This document shows, piece after piece, positions 7,323-13,860 of a stretch of DNA of 15,616 nt. The stretch lies in contig JAEYRT010000154.1 in assembly GCA_023435325.1 (NCBI GenBank), positions 1-15,616 of the forward strand, in the 5' to 3' direction. Every line of letters begins with the position of its first letter. The first letter of the stretch is position 1. The stretch comes from Pseudomonadota bacterium. GTDB lineage: Bacteria > Pseudomonadota > Gammaproteobacteria > Burkholderiales > Burkholderiaceae_C. The notes below the pieces were generated by a model, which was given only the letters and a program-made list of their open reading frames with translations, searched no databases and was not told the DNA's origin. A program made the translations under genes and the position numbers.

Positions 7323-9752
7323 TCAGTCCACCACCGTCAGCTTGGCAATGGCCAGGGCCAGCCACTTGGTGCCGTGGCGCGGAAAGTTGATCTGCGCGCG
7401 TGCATCGTCGCCCGAGCCTTCCACAGCCAGAACCTTGCCTTCGCCAAACTTGGTATGGAACACTGTCATGCCCTTGCCAATGCCATGTGCAGGCGCCGCT
7501 TTTTGCACGGGCACCTCGGGGCTTTTGAAGATTTCAGGGCCTTTGAGCGTATAGGAACCGAATTGCCGACTAGCGCCTGACTGCCAGGCACTGGCAGCGG
7601 CATTCTTGGGCGCAAAACTGCCAAAACCTCCTTTGGCACTGATCCACTTGAGTGCACGCTCGGGCAATTCATCAATAAAACGGCTGGGCAGGTTGAAGGT
7701 GGTGCGCCCATGCAGCATGCGGCTTTGCGCATGGCTGAGATACAGGCGCTTGCGGGCCCGGGTGATGGCCACGTACATCAGGCGGCGTTCCTCTTCCAGT
7801 CCGCCTCGGTCACTCATGGCGTTCTCGTGGGGGAAGAGTCCCTCTTCCAGCCCCCCGATGAACACCACATCAAACTCCAGCCCCTTGCTGGCATGCACCG
7901 TCATCAGTTGCACCGCATCCTGCCCTGCCTGTGCCTGGTTGTCTCCTGCCTCCAGTGCGGCATGCACCAGAAAGGCTTGCAGGGGCGAAAGCGTTTCACC
8001 CGTTTCGGCATCAGTACCGCTCAACAGCGTATCCAGTACGGGCAGCGAAAAGTCCAGCCCTTGGCTGGCAGGGCTCTGGGTCAGGGGCTGCCCAGTCTCA
8101 TCCACCGGCAGCGCCACCGCGTCCTTGCCAAAACCTTCCTGCGTGACAAAGCTCTCCGCCGCATTGATCAACTCCTTCAAGTTTTCAATGCGGTCCTGAC
8201 CTTCTTTTTCATTGACGTAGTGGTCCACCAAACCACTGACCTCCAGCATGCGTTCAATGGTCTGACGCAAGGTCTTGCCCTGCGTTTCTTCGCGCAGCAC
8301 ATCGATCTTGGCCACAAAGCCTTGCAGCTTGGCACCAGCGGCGCCGCTCACCGCAGTCACGGCATCGTTCAAGGAACAGCCTGCGGCACGTGCTGTTTCC
8401 TGCAAGGTTTCTACACTGCGCGCGCCAATGCCACGTGCGGGAAAGTTCACCACACGCATGAAGCTGGTGTCGTCGTGTGGGTTCTCGATCAGGCGCAGAT
8501 AGGCCAGCGCGTGCTTGATTTCGGCGCGCTCGAAAAAGCGCATGCCGCCATACACACGGTAAGGGATGCCGGCGTTGAACAGCTTGCTCTCAATCACGCG
8601 GCTTTGTGCATTGCTGCGGTAGAGCACGGCAATTTCCTGGCGGCTGAAGCCATCGTTGCGCACCAGGTCCTTGATCTCGCCCACCATCCACGTGGCTTCA
8701 TCCAAGTCGGTGGGGGATTCCATCACACGCACGGGTTCACCCGCACCCTGGTCCGTACGCAGGTTCTTGCCCAGGCGCTGGCTGTTGTGCTCGATCAGCG
8801 CATTGGCACTGTCCAAAATATTGCCGTAGCTGCGGTAGTTCTGCTCCAGCTTGATCTGGTGCTGCACATCGAACTCACGCACAAAGTCGCTCATATTACC
8901 CACGCGAGCGCCACGGAAGGCGTAGATGCTCTGGTCATCATCGCCCACAGCCAGCACGCTGCCTGTCGATTGCAACTTGCCGTTCACCATTTCACCCGCC
9001 AGCTGCTTGAGCCAGGCGTACTGCAGCTTGTTGGTGTCCTGAAACTCATCGACCAGGATGTGTCGGAAGCGGCACTGATAGTGCGCGCGCAGGTGCGCGT
9101 CATCACGCAGCAGCTCAAAGCTGCGCAGCATCAGTTCGCCAAAATCCACCACGCCTTCACGCTGGCACTGATCTTCGTAGAGCTGGTACAGCTCCACCTT
9201 CTTCTTGGTATCCGGATCGGTCGCGGGCACATCCTTGGGGCGCATGCCCTCTTCCTTGCAGCCCGCGATGAACCACGTCAGTTGCTTGGGCGGAAACCGC
9301 TCTTCATCCACATTGAACTGCTTGCACAGGCGCTTGATGGCTGAGAGCTGGTCTTGCGTGTCCAGAATCTGGAAGGTGGCAGGCAAGCCCGCTGCCACAT
9401 GGTGGGCACGCAGCAGACGGTTGCACAAACCGTGGAAAGTGCCAATCCACATGCCGCGTACGTTATAGGGCAGCATGGCCGACAGTCGCGCCGTCATCTC
9501 CTTGGCAGCCTTGTTCGTGAACGTCACCGCCATGATGCCTCCGGGCGTGACCTGCCCGGTTTGCAGCAGCCACGCAATCCGCGTAGTCAGCACCCGCGTT
9601 TTGCCCGAGCCAGCACCAGCCAGCACCAGCGCATGGCCTTGCGGCAGCATCACGGCCGCACGCTGTTCATCGTTCAGGCCTTGCAGCAAGGGGGAGTTGT
9701 GGGAAGGCGGTGTGCCGTCGTGGGCACCGTCAAGCAAGTCAAGGGGAAACAT
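7323..9752 (-). CDS. uvrD: UvrD/PcrA-type DNA helicase II
   Basis: This is an ATP-dependent 3'-5' superfamily 1A helicase acting in nucleotide-excision and mismatch repair. In the 809 residues the helicase motifs appear in order: the Q-motif region LNDEQRAAV (26-34), Walker A AGAGSGKT (K51), TFTNKAAKEM (78-86), Walker B DEFQDTN (D235, E236), VGDDDQSIYAFRG (269-281), LEQNYRS, LMTVHASKGLEFDVVF and VAITRARKRLYL. The C-terminal tail (VEGSGDDARAQINF...) fits the Tudor-like end of UvrD. The frame is open far upstream to 11132, but that part is antisense to guaC. The ATG at 9750-9752 gives a normal family N-terminus. AGGG directly abuts the ATG, so it is not a normally spaced Shine-Dalgarno, and TACAAT lies 6 nt upstream. 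Confidence 0.95.
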   Translation of the reverse strand: MFPLDLLDGAHDGTPPSHNSPLLQGLNDEQRAAVMLPQGHALVLAGAGSGKTRVLTTRIAWLLQTGQVTPGGIMAVTFTNKAAKEMTARLSAMLPYNVRGMWIGTFHGLCNRLLRAHHVAAGLPATFQILDTQDQLSAIKRLCKQFNVDEERFPPKQLTWFIAGCKEEGMRPKDVPATDPDTKKKVELYQLYEDQCQREGVVDFGELMLRSFELLRDDAHLRAHYQCRFRHILVDEFQDTNKLQYAWLKQLAGEMVNGKLQSTGSVLAVGDDDQSIYAFRGARVGNMSDFVREFDVQHQIKLEQNYRSYGNILDSANALIEHNSQRLGKNLRTDQGAGEPVRVMESPTDLDEATWMVGEIKDLVRNDGFSRQEIAVLYRSNAQSRVIESKLFNAGIPYRVYGGMRFFERAEIKHALAYLRLIENPHDDTSFMRVVNFPARGIGARSVETLQETARAAGCSLNDAVTAVSGAAGAKLQGFVAKIDVLREETQGKTLRQTIERMLEVSGLVDHYVNEKEGQDRIENLKELINAAESFVTQEGFGKDAVALPVDETGQPLTQSPASQGLDFSLPVLDTLLSGTDAETGETLSPLQAFLVHAALEAGDNQAQAGQDAVQLMTVHASKGLEFDVVFIGGLEEGLFPHENAMSDRGGLEEERRLMYVAITRARKRLYLSHAQSRMLHGRTTFNLPSRFIDELPERALKWISAKGGFGSFAPKNAAASAWQSGASRQFGSYTLKGPEIFKSPEVPVQKAAPAHGIGKGMTVFHTKFGEGKVLAVEGSGDDARAQINFPRHGTKWLALAIAKLTVVD

Positions 9753-9758
9753 CCCTGC

Positions 9759-9791
9759 ATTGTAGAAACAGCGGCACATCCAGGATGTGCC
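9759..9791 (-). promoter_or_regulatory. uvrD -10 box and overlapping 19-bp palindrome
   Basis: On the minus strand, TACAAT (9759-9764) is followed by 6 nt and the uvrD ATG. Directly upstream is a perfect odd palindrome, GGCACATCC-A-GGATGTGCC (9773-9791). A -35 with a 17-nt spacer would begin at the centre of this palindrome. It is not a LexA-like site. A repressor or activator site at the uvrD promoter is a reasonable reading; the binding protein is unknown. Confidence 0.45.
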
Positions 9792-9832
9792 AGCCAGATT
9801 TCCGTCATGCAGCGCTATAAGCACTTTCATAT

Positions 9833-9853
9833 AGCCATCATTCCAAGATGGCT
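9833..9853. promoter_or_regulatory. 7-bp inverted repeat upstream of guaC promoter candidate
   Basis: AGCCATC (9833-9839) and GATGGCT (9847-9853) form a perfect dyad with a 7-nt spacer, ending 7 nt before the TTGACC at 9861. It may be an operator. It does not resemble the E. coli PurR box. Confidence 0.35.
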
Positions 9854-9860
9854 GTGCGGG

Positions 9861-9883
9861 TTGACCCTTGGGGCCTATAGAAT
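9861..9883 (+). promoter_or_regulatory. Candidate guaC promoter
   Basis: TTGACC (9861-9866) and TATAGAAT (9876-9883) resemble -35 and -10 elements, but only 9-11 nt separate them, too few for a standard sigma-70 pair. The -10-like TAGAAT may work with another upstream element. It would put the message start near 9889, at the foot of the following hairpin. Confidence 0.3.
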
Positions 9884-9888
9884 CAAGC

Positions 9889-9922
9889 ACCGGGCCCAAG
9901 TTTTTGTGGTCCGGTTTTTTTT
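9889..9922 (+). terminator. Terminator-like hairpin in the guaC leader (candidate attenuator)
   Basis: An 8-bp stem, ACCGGGCC (9889-9896) with GGTCCGGT (9908-9915), contains one G-T wobble and has an 11-nt loop. It is followed by an unbroken run of 8 T's (9915-9922). No plus-strand gene lies upstream for it to terminate, since uvrD reads away to the left. It therefore sits inside the presumed guaC leader, about 110 nt before the start codon, and may control read-through or end a very short RNA. Confidence 0.6.
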
Positions 9923-9955
9923 GGCCTTGTGGATGCGTGGCCAACTCAACCGGTC

Positions 9956-10026
9956 TCCAAGCCAAGCGCCTACTTTGAAATTGAGAAGGGTGAGATTCCC
10001 TTCTGGACCTTTTTCTGGAGCTTGGA
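9956..10026 (+). promoter_or_regulatory. Structured 3' part of guaC leader with possible Shine-Dalgarno masking
   Basis: A perfect 7-bp hairpin, AGAAGGG (9984-9990) with CCCTTCT (9998-10004), lies inside a longer pairing of TCCAAGC (9956-9962) with GCTTGGA (10020-10026). The latter covers the GGAG/TTGGA region that precedes the guaC ATG at 10032. Alternative pairings (GGTC 9952-9955 with GACC 10006-10009) exclude it. It does not look like a known purine riboswitch to me. Confidence 0.35.
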
Positions 10027-10031
10027 ACACC

Positions 10032-11009
10032 ATGGAAATCTTCGACTACGACAACATTTTGCTGCTGCCCCGCAAGTGCCGCGTGGAAAGCCGCTCGGAA
10101 TGTGACACCAGCGTGGAGCTGGGTGGCCGCACTTTCCGTCTGCCTGTCGTTCCCGCCAACATGAAAACCGTGTTGGACGAGAAGATCTGCAAGTTTCTGG
10201 CGCAACACGGCTATTTCTACGTGATGCACCGTTTTGACATCGACAACGTCCAGTTCACCAAGGACATGCAGTCGCAAGGTCTGTTTGCGTCCATCTCCTT
10301 GGGTGTGAAGGCTGCCGACTACGCCACGGTGGACAAGTTTGTCGAACAAGACCTCTGCCCCGAATACATCACCATCGACATCGCCCACGGGCATGCTGAC
10401 AGCGTGAAGAACATGATCCAGTATCTCAAGGCGAAGATTCCTGCTGCCTTCGTGATCGCTGGCAACGTGGCCACACCCGAGGCCGTGATCGACCTGGAGA
10501 ACTGGGGTGCCGATGCCACCAAGGTTGGCGTAGGCCCCGGCAAGGTGTGCATCACCAAACTCAAGACCGGTTTTGGTACAGGCGGCTGGCAGCTGTCGGC
10601 CTTGAAGTGGTGCGCACGCGTAGCCACCAAGCCCATCATTGCCGATGGCGGCATCCGCAGCCACGGCGACATCGCCAAGAGCATCCGCTTCGGTGCAACC
10701 ATGGTGATGATTGGCTCGCTGTTTGCTGGCCATGAGGAATCCCCCGGCAAGACGGTGGAAGTGGACGGCCAACTGTTCAAGGAATACTACGGCTCCGCTT
10801 CCGACTTCAACAAAGGTGAGTACAAGCACGTAGAAGGCAAGCGCATTCTGGAGCCTGTAAAGGGCCCGCTGAAGAACACACTGATTGAGATGGAGCAGGA
10901 CGTGCAGTCCTCCATCAGCTACGCGGGTGGCAAAAAGCTCATGGACATTCGCAAGGTCAACTATGTGATCCTGGGCGGTGACAATGCAGGTGAGCACCTG
11001 CTGATGTAA
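10032..11009 (+). CDS. guaC: GMP reductase (Gram-positive-type GuaC)
   Basis: This is a 325-residue TIM-barrel enzyme of the IMPDH/GMPR family that reduces GMP to IMP with NADPH, releasing ammonia, in purine interconversion. The catalytic loop is GPGKVCITK, with C173 as the nucleophile. ADGGIRSHGDIAKSIRFGAT and GSLFAGHEESPG form the phosphate-binding part. There is no CBS domain, which excludes IMP dehydrogenase. From memory, the sequence resembles the short Bacillus/Staphylococcus GMP reductase (SRSECDT, PVVPANM, YFYVMHRF, EYITIDIAHGH, YAGGKKL) more than E. coli GuaC of 347 residues. The upstream frame is antisense to uvrD, so the ATG at 10032 is chosen. The gene is monocistronic with a structured leader and a strong terminator. 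Confidence 0.93.
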   Translation: MEIFDYDNILLLPRKCRVESRSECDTSVELGGRTFRLPVVPANMKTVLDEKICKFLAQHGYFYVMHRFDIDNVQFTKDMQSQGLFASISLGVKAADYATVDKFVEQDLCPEYITIDIAHGHADSVKNMIQYLKAKIPAAFVIAGNVATPEAVIDLENWGADATKVGVGPGKVCITKLKTGFGTGGWQLSALKWCARVATKPIIADGGIRSHGDIAKSIRFGATMVMIGSLFAGHEESPGKTVEVDGQLFKEYYGSASDFNKGEYKHVEGKRILEPVKGPLKNTLIEMEQDVQSSISYAGGKKLMDIRKVNYVILGGDNAGEHLLM

Positions 11010-11043
11010 TTCACGCGCACTTTTGCGCTGAAACATCCCACCG

Positions 11044-11090
11044 AATTGGCTCCCAACGCAGACATGTTCTGTGTTGGGAGCCAATTTTTT
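11044..11090 (+). terminator. Long guaC terminator
   Basis: A 19-bp uninterrupted stem (11044-11062 with 11068-11086, one G-T wobble, 5-nt loop CATGT) ends in TTTTTT. The core is TTGGCTCCCAAC / GTTGGGAGCCAA. It starts 34 nt after the guaC stop codon. Its length is unusual for a simple terminator. Confidence 0.92.
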
Positions 11091-11368
11091 GGTTTCAATC
11101 ATGTGCCCGACCCTTCTTGGGGCACCGCACACTATTCATCCCCAACCCCCACCCCACATTGCCGCCGCGTCGAGGGGATCGCATTGCTGTCGTCAAACTA
11201 GCAAAAACCCTTGCTTTCATACCGTTCATCAGCGCATTTTTTCCTCTGCATTTTCCTGCTCAGCAGGTGTTTGCAACAAAATGCTTAGCGCCATTCGTCC
11301 TACACTATTACAAAACAAGGGTATCAACAATAGCAATCACTCACTTTTGTGTTGATAGGAGTTATGGA
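11091..11368 (+). promoter_or_regulatory. Porin upstream region and 5' leader
   Basis: This stretch has no gene. It becomes AT-richer toward the porin and holds a 13-bp odd palindrome, CCTGCT-C-AGCAGG (11255-11267). TACACT (11301-11306) is a possible -10, but no well-spaced -35 was found. TATCAACA (11322-11329) pairs with TGTTGATA (11350-11357), and the right arm runs into the first base of the AGGAG Shine-Dalgarno (11357-11361). ATG GAA TGA at 11364-11372 is a two-codon frame whose stop overlaps the porin ATG at 11369. The porin start is 7 nt from AGGAG, the better spacing. Confidence 0.5.
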
Positions 11369-12439
11369 ATGAACAAAAAAGTGCTCGCAGCCCTACCGTT
11401 TATCGCTTTGGGCAGCACTGCTTTCGCGCAGTCTTCAGTGACTTTGTTTGGTACGGTGGACCAAGCTGCTACCTATATCAATGGTTCCGATAACTGGTCC
11501 GGCCTGCAATCAGGCGGCAATATGGACAGCCACATTGGCTTCCGCGGCACGGAGGATCTGGGTGGCGGCCTGAAAGCCCAGTTCTGGCTGGAATCTGGTT
11601 TTCTGGCGGATGAAGGCAGCGGTGACACCGGGGGTGGCCTGGACTTCAAGCGCCGTGCCACTGTGGGCCTGTTGGGCAACTTTGGTGAAATCCGTCTGGG
11701 TCGTGACGAAACTGCGGTCTACCGCAGCATGAAAGGCTTTGACGTCTTCAACAATGCCGGCATCGGTGGTACCCAGATGTGGTCTGACGGGTTTGTCGAC
11801 AGCGACGTGAACTACAACACCAAGCGCAAGGACAACTCGATTGCCTATTACTCCCCCAATTTCAGCGGCTTCAACTTTGGCGTGAACTACGCCTTCGGCG
11901 AAGACACGGATGACACTTGGAAGCGCGGTGCCTATTGGGGCTTGGCTTTGGGTTACAACAATGGTCCCTGGAGTGCTGCGTTGGGCGCAGAGCAGCAAAA
12001 CGATGTCACGCTACCGATCGGCCCAGTTCCTACCGATTTCCGTGAACGGGCTTATACCGCTGGCTTGGGCTATGACTTCGGGCGCTTCAAAGTTTCCGGC
12101 GCTTACCGACAAAGCCGTCTGAAGGCAGAGGGTTTTGATTCGACCAAGGGAGAGACCTATACGCTGGGCATTGCCGCTCCTGTCGGTGCTGCGGGCGTGG
12201 TCAAGGCTTCCTACAACCGCTATGAGCGCGAGATCGCAGCCAATGATTTGAAGGCCGATCAGTTCTCTCTGGGCTACGAGCACAACCTGTCCAAACGCAC
12301 CGCTCTGTACGGTACCTATTCGTACTTGAAGAACAAGAGCGATAACGGCCAATACCTGGGTGTCTCCATGGGCAGTGTGCCACTGGATGATGACGGCAAG
12401 CAGCACGGTATCCAGCTGGGTGTGCGCCACACCTTCTAA
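11369..12439 (+). CDS. General outer-membrane porin (Gram-negative porin, Porin_4 type)
   Basis: This gene encodes a 356-residue precursor of a trimeric diffusion porin. The signal peptide is MNKKVLAALPFIALGSTAFA, cleaved before QSSVTLFG. The mature protein begins with the typical first strand QSSVTLFGTVDQAATY, followed by FRGTEDLGGGLKAQFWLESGF, FKRRATVGLLGNFGEIRLGRD (the start of the constriction region), NSIAYYSPNFSGFNFGVNYAF, and alternating polar/apolar strands. It ends in GVRHTF, with the C-terminal phenylalanine recognised by the Bam machinery. The length matches betaproteobacterial Omp32/Omp38-like porins, and a preference for anions or organic acids is possible but not visible here. 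A Shine-Dalgarno AGGAG lies 7 nt before the start. The gene is monocistronic. Confidence 0.95.
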   Translation: MNKKVLAALPFIALGSTAFAQSSVTLFGTVDQAATYINGSDNWSGLQSGGNMDSHIGFRGTEDLGGGLKAQFWLESGFLADEGSGDTGGGLDFKRRATVGLLGNFGEIRLGRDETAVYRSMKGFDVFNNAGIGGTQMWSDGFVDSDVNYNTKRKDNSIAYYSPNFSGFNFGVNYAFGEDTDDTWKRGAYWGLALGYNNGPWSAALGAEQQNDVTLPIGPVPTDFRERAYTAGLGYDFGRFKVSGAYRQSRLKAEGFDSTKGETYTLGIAAPVGAAGVVKASYNRYEREIAANDLKADQFSLGYEHNLSKRTALYGTYSYLKNKSDNGQYLGVSMGSVPLDDDGKQHGIQLGVRHTF

Positions 12440-12456
12440 GAGAGGGAAACTGGTGG

Positions 12457-12487
12457 GGAAGGAGCCTTTGCAGGCTCCTTCTTTTTT
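12457..12487 (+). terminator. Porin terminator
   Basis: AAGGAGCC (12459-12466) pairs with GGCTCCTT (12473-12480), extendable by G12458-C12481 and T12467-A12472, with TTTTTT on the plus-strand side. It begins 17 nt after the porin stop. Confidence 0.9.
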
Positions 12488-12543
12488 ATCGAAGCGGCCG
12501 CCGCCTTGCTATCGAACAGACACCGCTGCCATTGCAGCTTGAG

Positions 12544-13461
12544 TCAGAGGTGTGCAGTCCGTGTGGTCATCTCTGATGGAAATGGCGTGTTCACCTCCAC
12601 GGAGACATGCACCAACTCCTCATGGATGGAGACAAGCCGGCGGATATAGTCCGGGCTTACATTTGTCCCTCCTTCGACGGCGACGATGCAGGCATATTTG
12701 CTCTTGCCCACGCGCCAGACGTGCAAGTCGGTGATCATTGCTTGATAAGGTCCTTGTTCGATGGCTTCGCGCACCTCGGAAGCCACCGGGGTATCCATTT
12801 CTGCATCCAGAAGCACTCGGGAACTTTCGCGCAAAAGGCCCCATGCCCAAACGGCGACAAGCGCAGCACCCGCCAGTCCCATGACCGGGTCCAGCCAGGC
12901 CAAGCCCCACAGCATGCCACCCAGTAAAGCGAAGATGGCCAGCACGGAGGTCATGGCATCGGCAACAACGTGCAGATAGGCAGAGCGCAAATTCAGATCA
13001 CTGTGATCTGCATGGTCGGGGTGATGATGGCAATGATGATCGTGCCCGTGATGGCCAGCATGCGCATGGTGGTGATGACCGCCCTTCAGGAGCCAGGCAC
13101 ACATCAGATTCACCACCAAACCCAGGGCTGCAACACCGATGGCCTGTTCATATTGAATGGCAGCAAGTGACAGCAAGCGCTCCACCGACTGCATGACCAT
13201 GATGCATGCCACGAACAACAAGAAAATGGCACTGGTATAGCCCGCCAGCACTTCAATCTTCCAAGTACCAAATGTGAATCTGGCGTCCTTCGACAACCGG
13301 CGGGCAGCAACATACGCCCCTGCTGACAAGCCCAGGGCCAGGGCATGGGAACTCATGTGCCAACCGTCTGCCAACAGTGCCATGGAGTTGTAGTAATACA
13401 CAGCGCCAATCTCCAGCACCATCATTGCCAGTGTCAGCAAAGCTGCTAGCTTCGCGTTCAT
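12544..13461 (-). CDS. dmeF: CDF-family metal exporter, DmeF type (Co/Ni efflux)
   Basis: This is a 305-residue inner-membrane cation/proton antiporter. Six membrane helices can be placed. The helix-2 metal site is ALLADGWHMSSHA, giving HxxxH (H35, H39) where zinc CDFs have HxxxD or DxxxD. Helix 5 has YLHVVADAM, HxxxD (H164, D168). The loop between helices 4 and 5 (residues 129-153) is a histidine-rich run, very likely metal-collecting. The C-terminal domain contains DLHVWRVG (H247) and ends in ...TRTAHL. GWHMSSHA and RFTFGTWKIEVLAGY fit the DmeF branch. The cytoplasmic N-terminus is nearly absent (it begins MNAKLAALLTLAMM). It is divergent from an RcnR-type sensor across 46 bp, which supports nickel and/or cobalt as substrate. 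No Shine-Dalgarno is visible. Confidence 0.88.
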   Translation of the reverse strand: MNAKLAALLTLAMMVLEIGAVYYYNSMALLADGWHMSSHALALGLSAGAYVAARRLSKDARFTFGTWKIEVLAGYTSAIFLLFVACIMVMQSVERLLSLAAIQYEQAIGVAALGLVVNLMCAWLLKGGHHHHAHAGHHGHDHHCHHHPDHADHSDLNLRSAYLHVVADAMTSVLAIFALLGGMLWGLAWLDPVMGLAGAALVAVWAWGLLRESSRVLLDAEMDTPVASEVREAIEQGPYQAMITDLHVWRVGKSKYACIVAVEGGTNVSPDYIRRLVSIHEELVHVSVEVNTPFPSEMTTRTAHL

Positions 13462-13463
13462 TT

Positions 13464-13484
13464 ATATACTGTACCCCAGTATAT
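13464..13484. promoter_or_regulatory. RcnR-like operator between dmeF and its regulator
   Basis: ATATACT (13464-13470) and AGTATAT (13478-13484) form a perfect inverted repeat around GTACCCC. On the minus strand the core reads TACT-GGGGTAC-AGTA, 15 bp, the same size and frame as the known RcnR operator TACT-G6-N-AGTA. It ends 2 nt before the dmeF start codon and contains TATACT, a good minus-strand -10. TAGAAT at 13494-13499, the probable -10 of the regulator gene, lies 10 bp to its right, placing the operator over the regulator's -35. One bound repressor could therefore silence both genes. Confidence 0.75.
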
Positions 13485-13507
13485 TTACCACCCTAGAATT
13501 GGCCCTT

Positions 13508-13783
13508 ATGTCACATACCGTTGAGAACAAGAAGCCGCTGCTTGCACGCATCCGGCGCATCAAAGGGCAAACCGAAGCGCTGGAACGCGCCTTGGAAAAT
13601 TCGGCGAACTGCTCGGTGATCCTGCAGCAGCTGGCGGCTGTGCGTGGTGCCGTGAATGGGCTGATGATGCAGGTGATGGAAGGCCATCTGCGTGAACATC
13701 TGGGCGATGCCAGTGCATCAGAAGCACAGCGTGAGAAAGACTTGGAAATGGTTATGGCTGTACTGCGCAGCTATGTGAAATAA
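13508..13783 (+). CDS. rcnR: RcnR-type nickel/cobalt-sensing repressor (CsoR/FrmR/RcnR family)
   Basis: This is a 91-residue all-helical DNA-binding repressor that releases DNA on binding metal. The sequence MSHTVENKKPLLARIRRIKG and ILQQLAAVRGAVNGLMMQVM are family hallmarks. All four Ni/Co ligands of E. coli RcnR align by number: H3, C35, H60 and H64. This argues against a formaldehyde sensor (FrmR) or a copper sensor (CsoR). H3 and the N-terminal amine are ligands in RcnR, so the ATG at 13508 is the start rather than the in-frame TTG at 13499. There is no Shine-Dalgarno; TAGAAT ends 8 nt before the ATG, so the message may be leaderless. It likely controls dmeF and itself through the operator at 13464-13484; such a pair is known as DmeR-DmeF in rhizobia. 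Confidence 0.92.
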   Translation: MSHTVENKKPLLARIRRIKGQTEALERALENSANCSVILQQLAAVRGAVNGLMMQVMEGHLREHLGDASASEAQREKDLEMVMAVLRSYVK

Positions 13784-13860
13784 CGGTTTCAGCGCAAAAC
13801 CAAGAACAAGCTACGATAGCCGCTCATCAGCCTCTCAGACAATCCCGGCAAACGCAGTGA

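Noticed and set aside
7710..9344. 544-codon open frame on the plus strand
   Set aside because: Antisense to uvrD helicase motifs; composition is typical of a shadow frame.
9773..9791. LexA (SOS) box at uvrD
   Set aside because: The palindrome has no CTG/CAG ends or AT-rich centre; it is a dyad of another kind.
9354..10031. N-terminal extension of guaC
   Set aside because: It overlaps uvrD antisense and the terminator-like leader; GMP reductase begins naturally at the ATG at 10032.
9753..11132. N-terminal extension fusing another domain to UvrD
   Set aside because: The upstream in-frame stretch is antisense to guaC and crosses the guaC leader; UvrD already has a complete N-terminus from 9752.
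12988..13075. Repeat-like CATGATGG/ATGATGATGG tract as a possible tandem repeat
   Set aside because: It is the histidine-codon run of the DmeF loop, explained by coding.
13499..13507. TTG start for the RcnR-type regulator
   Set aside because: It would shift the N-terminus so that the amine and H3 could not act as metal ligands, and it lies within the probable -10 box.
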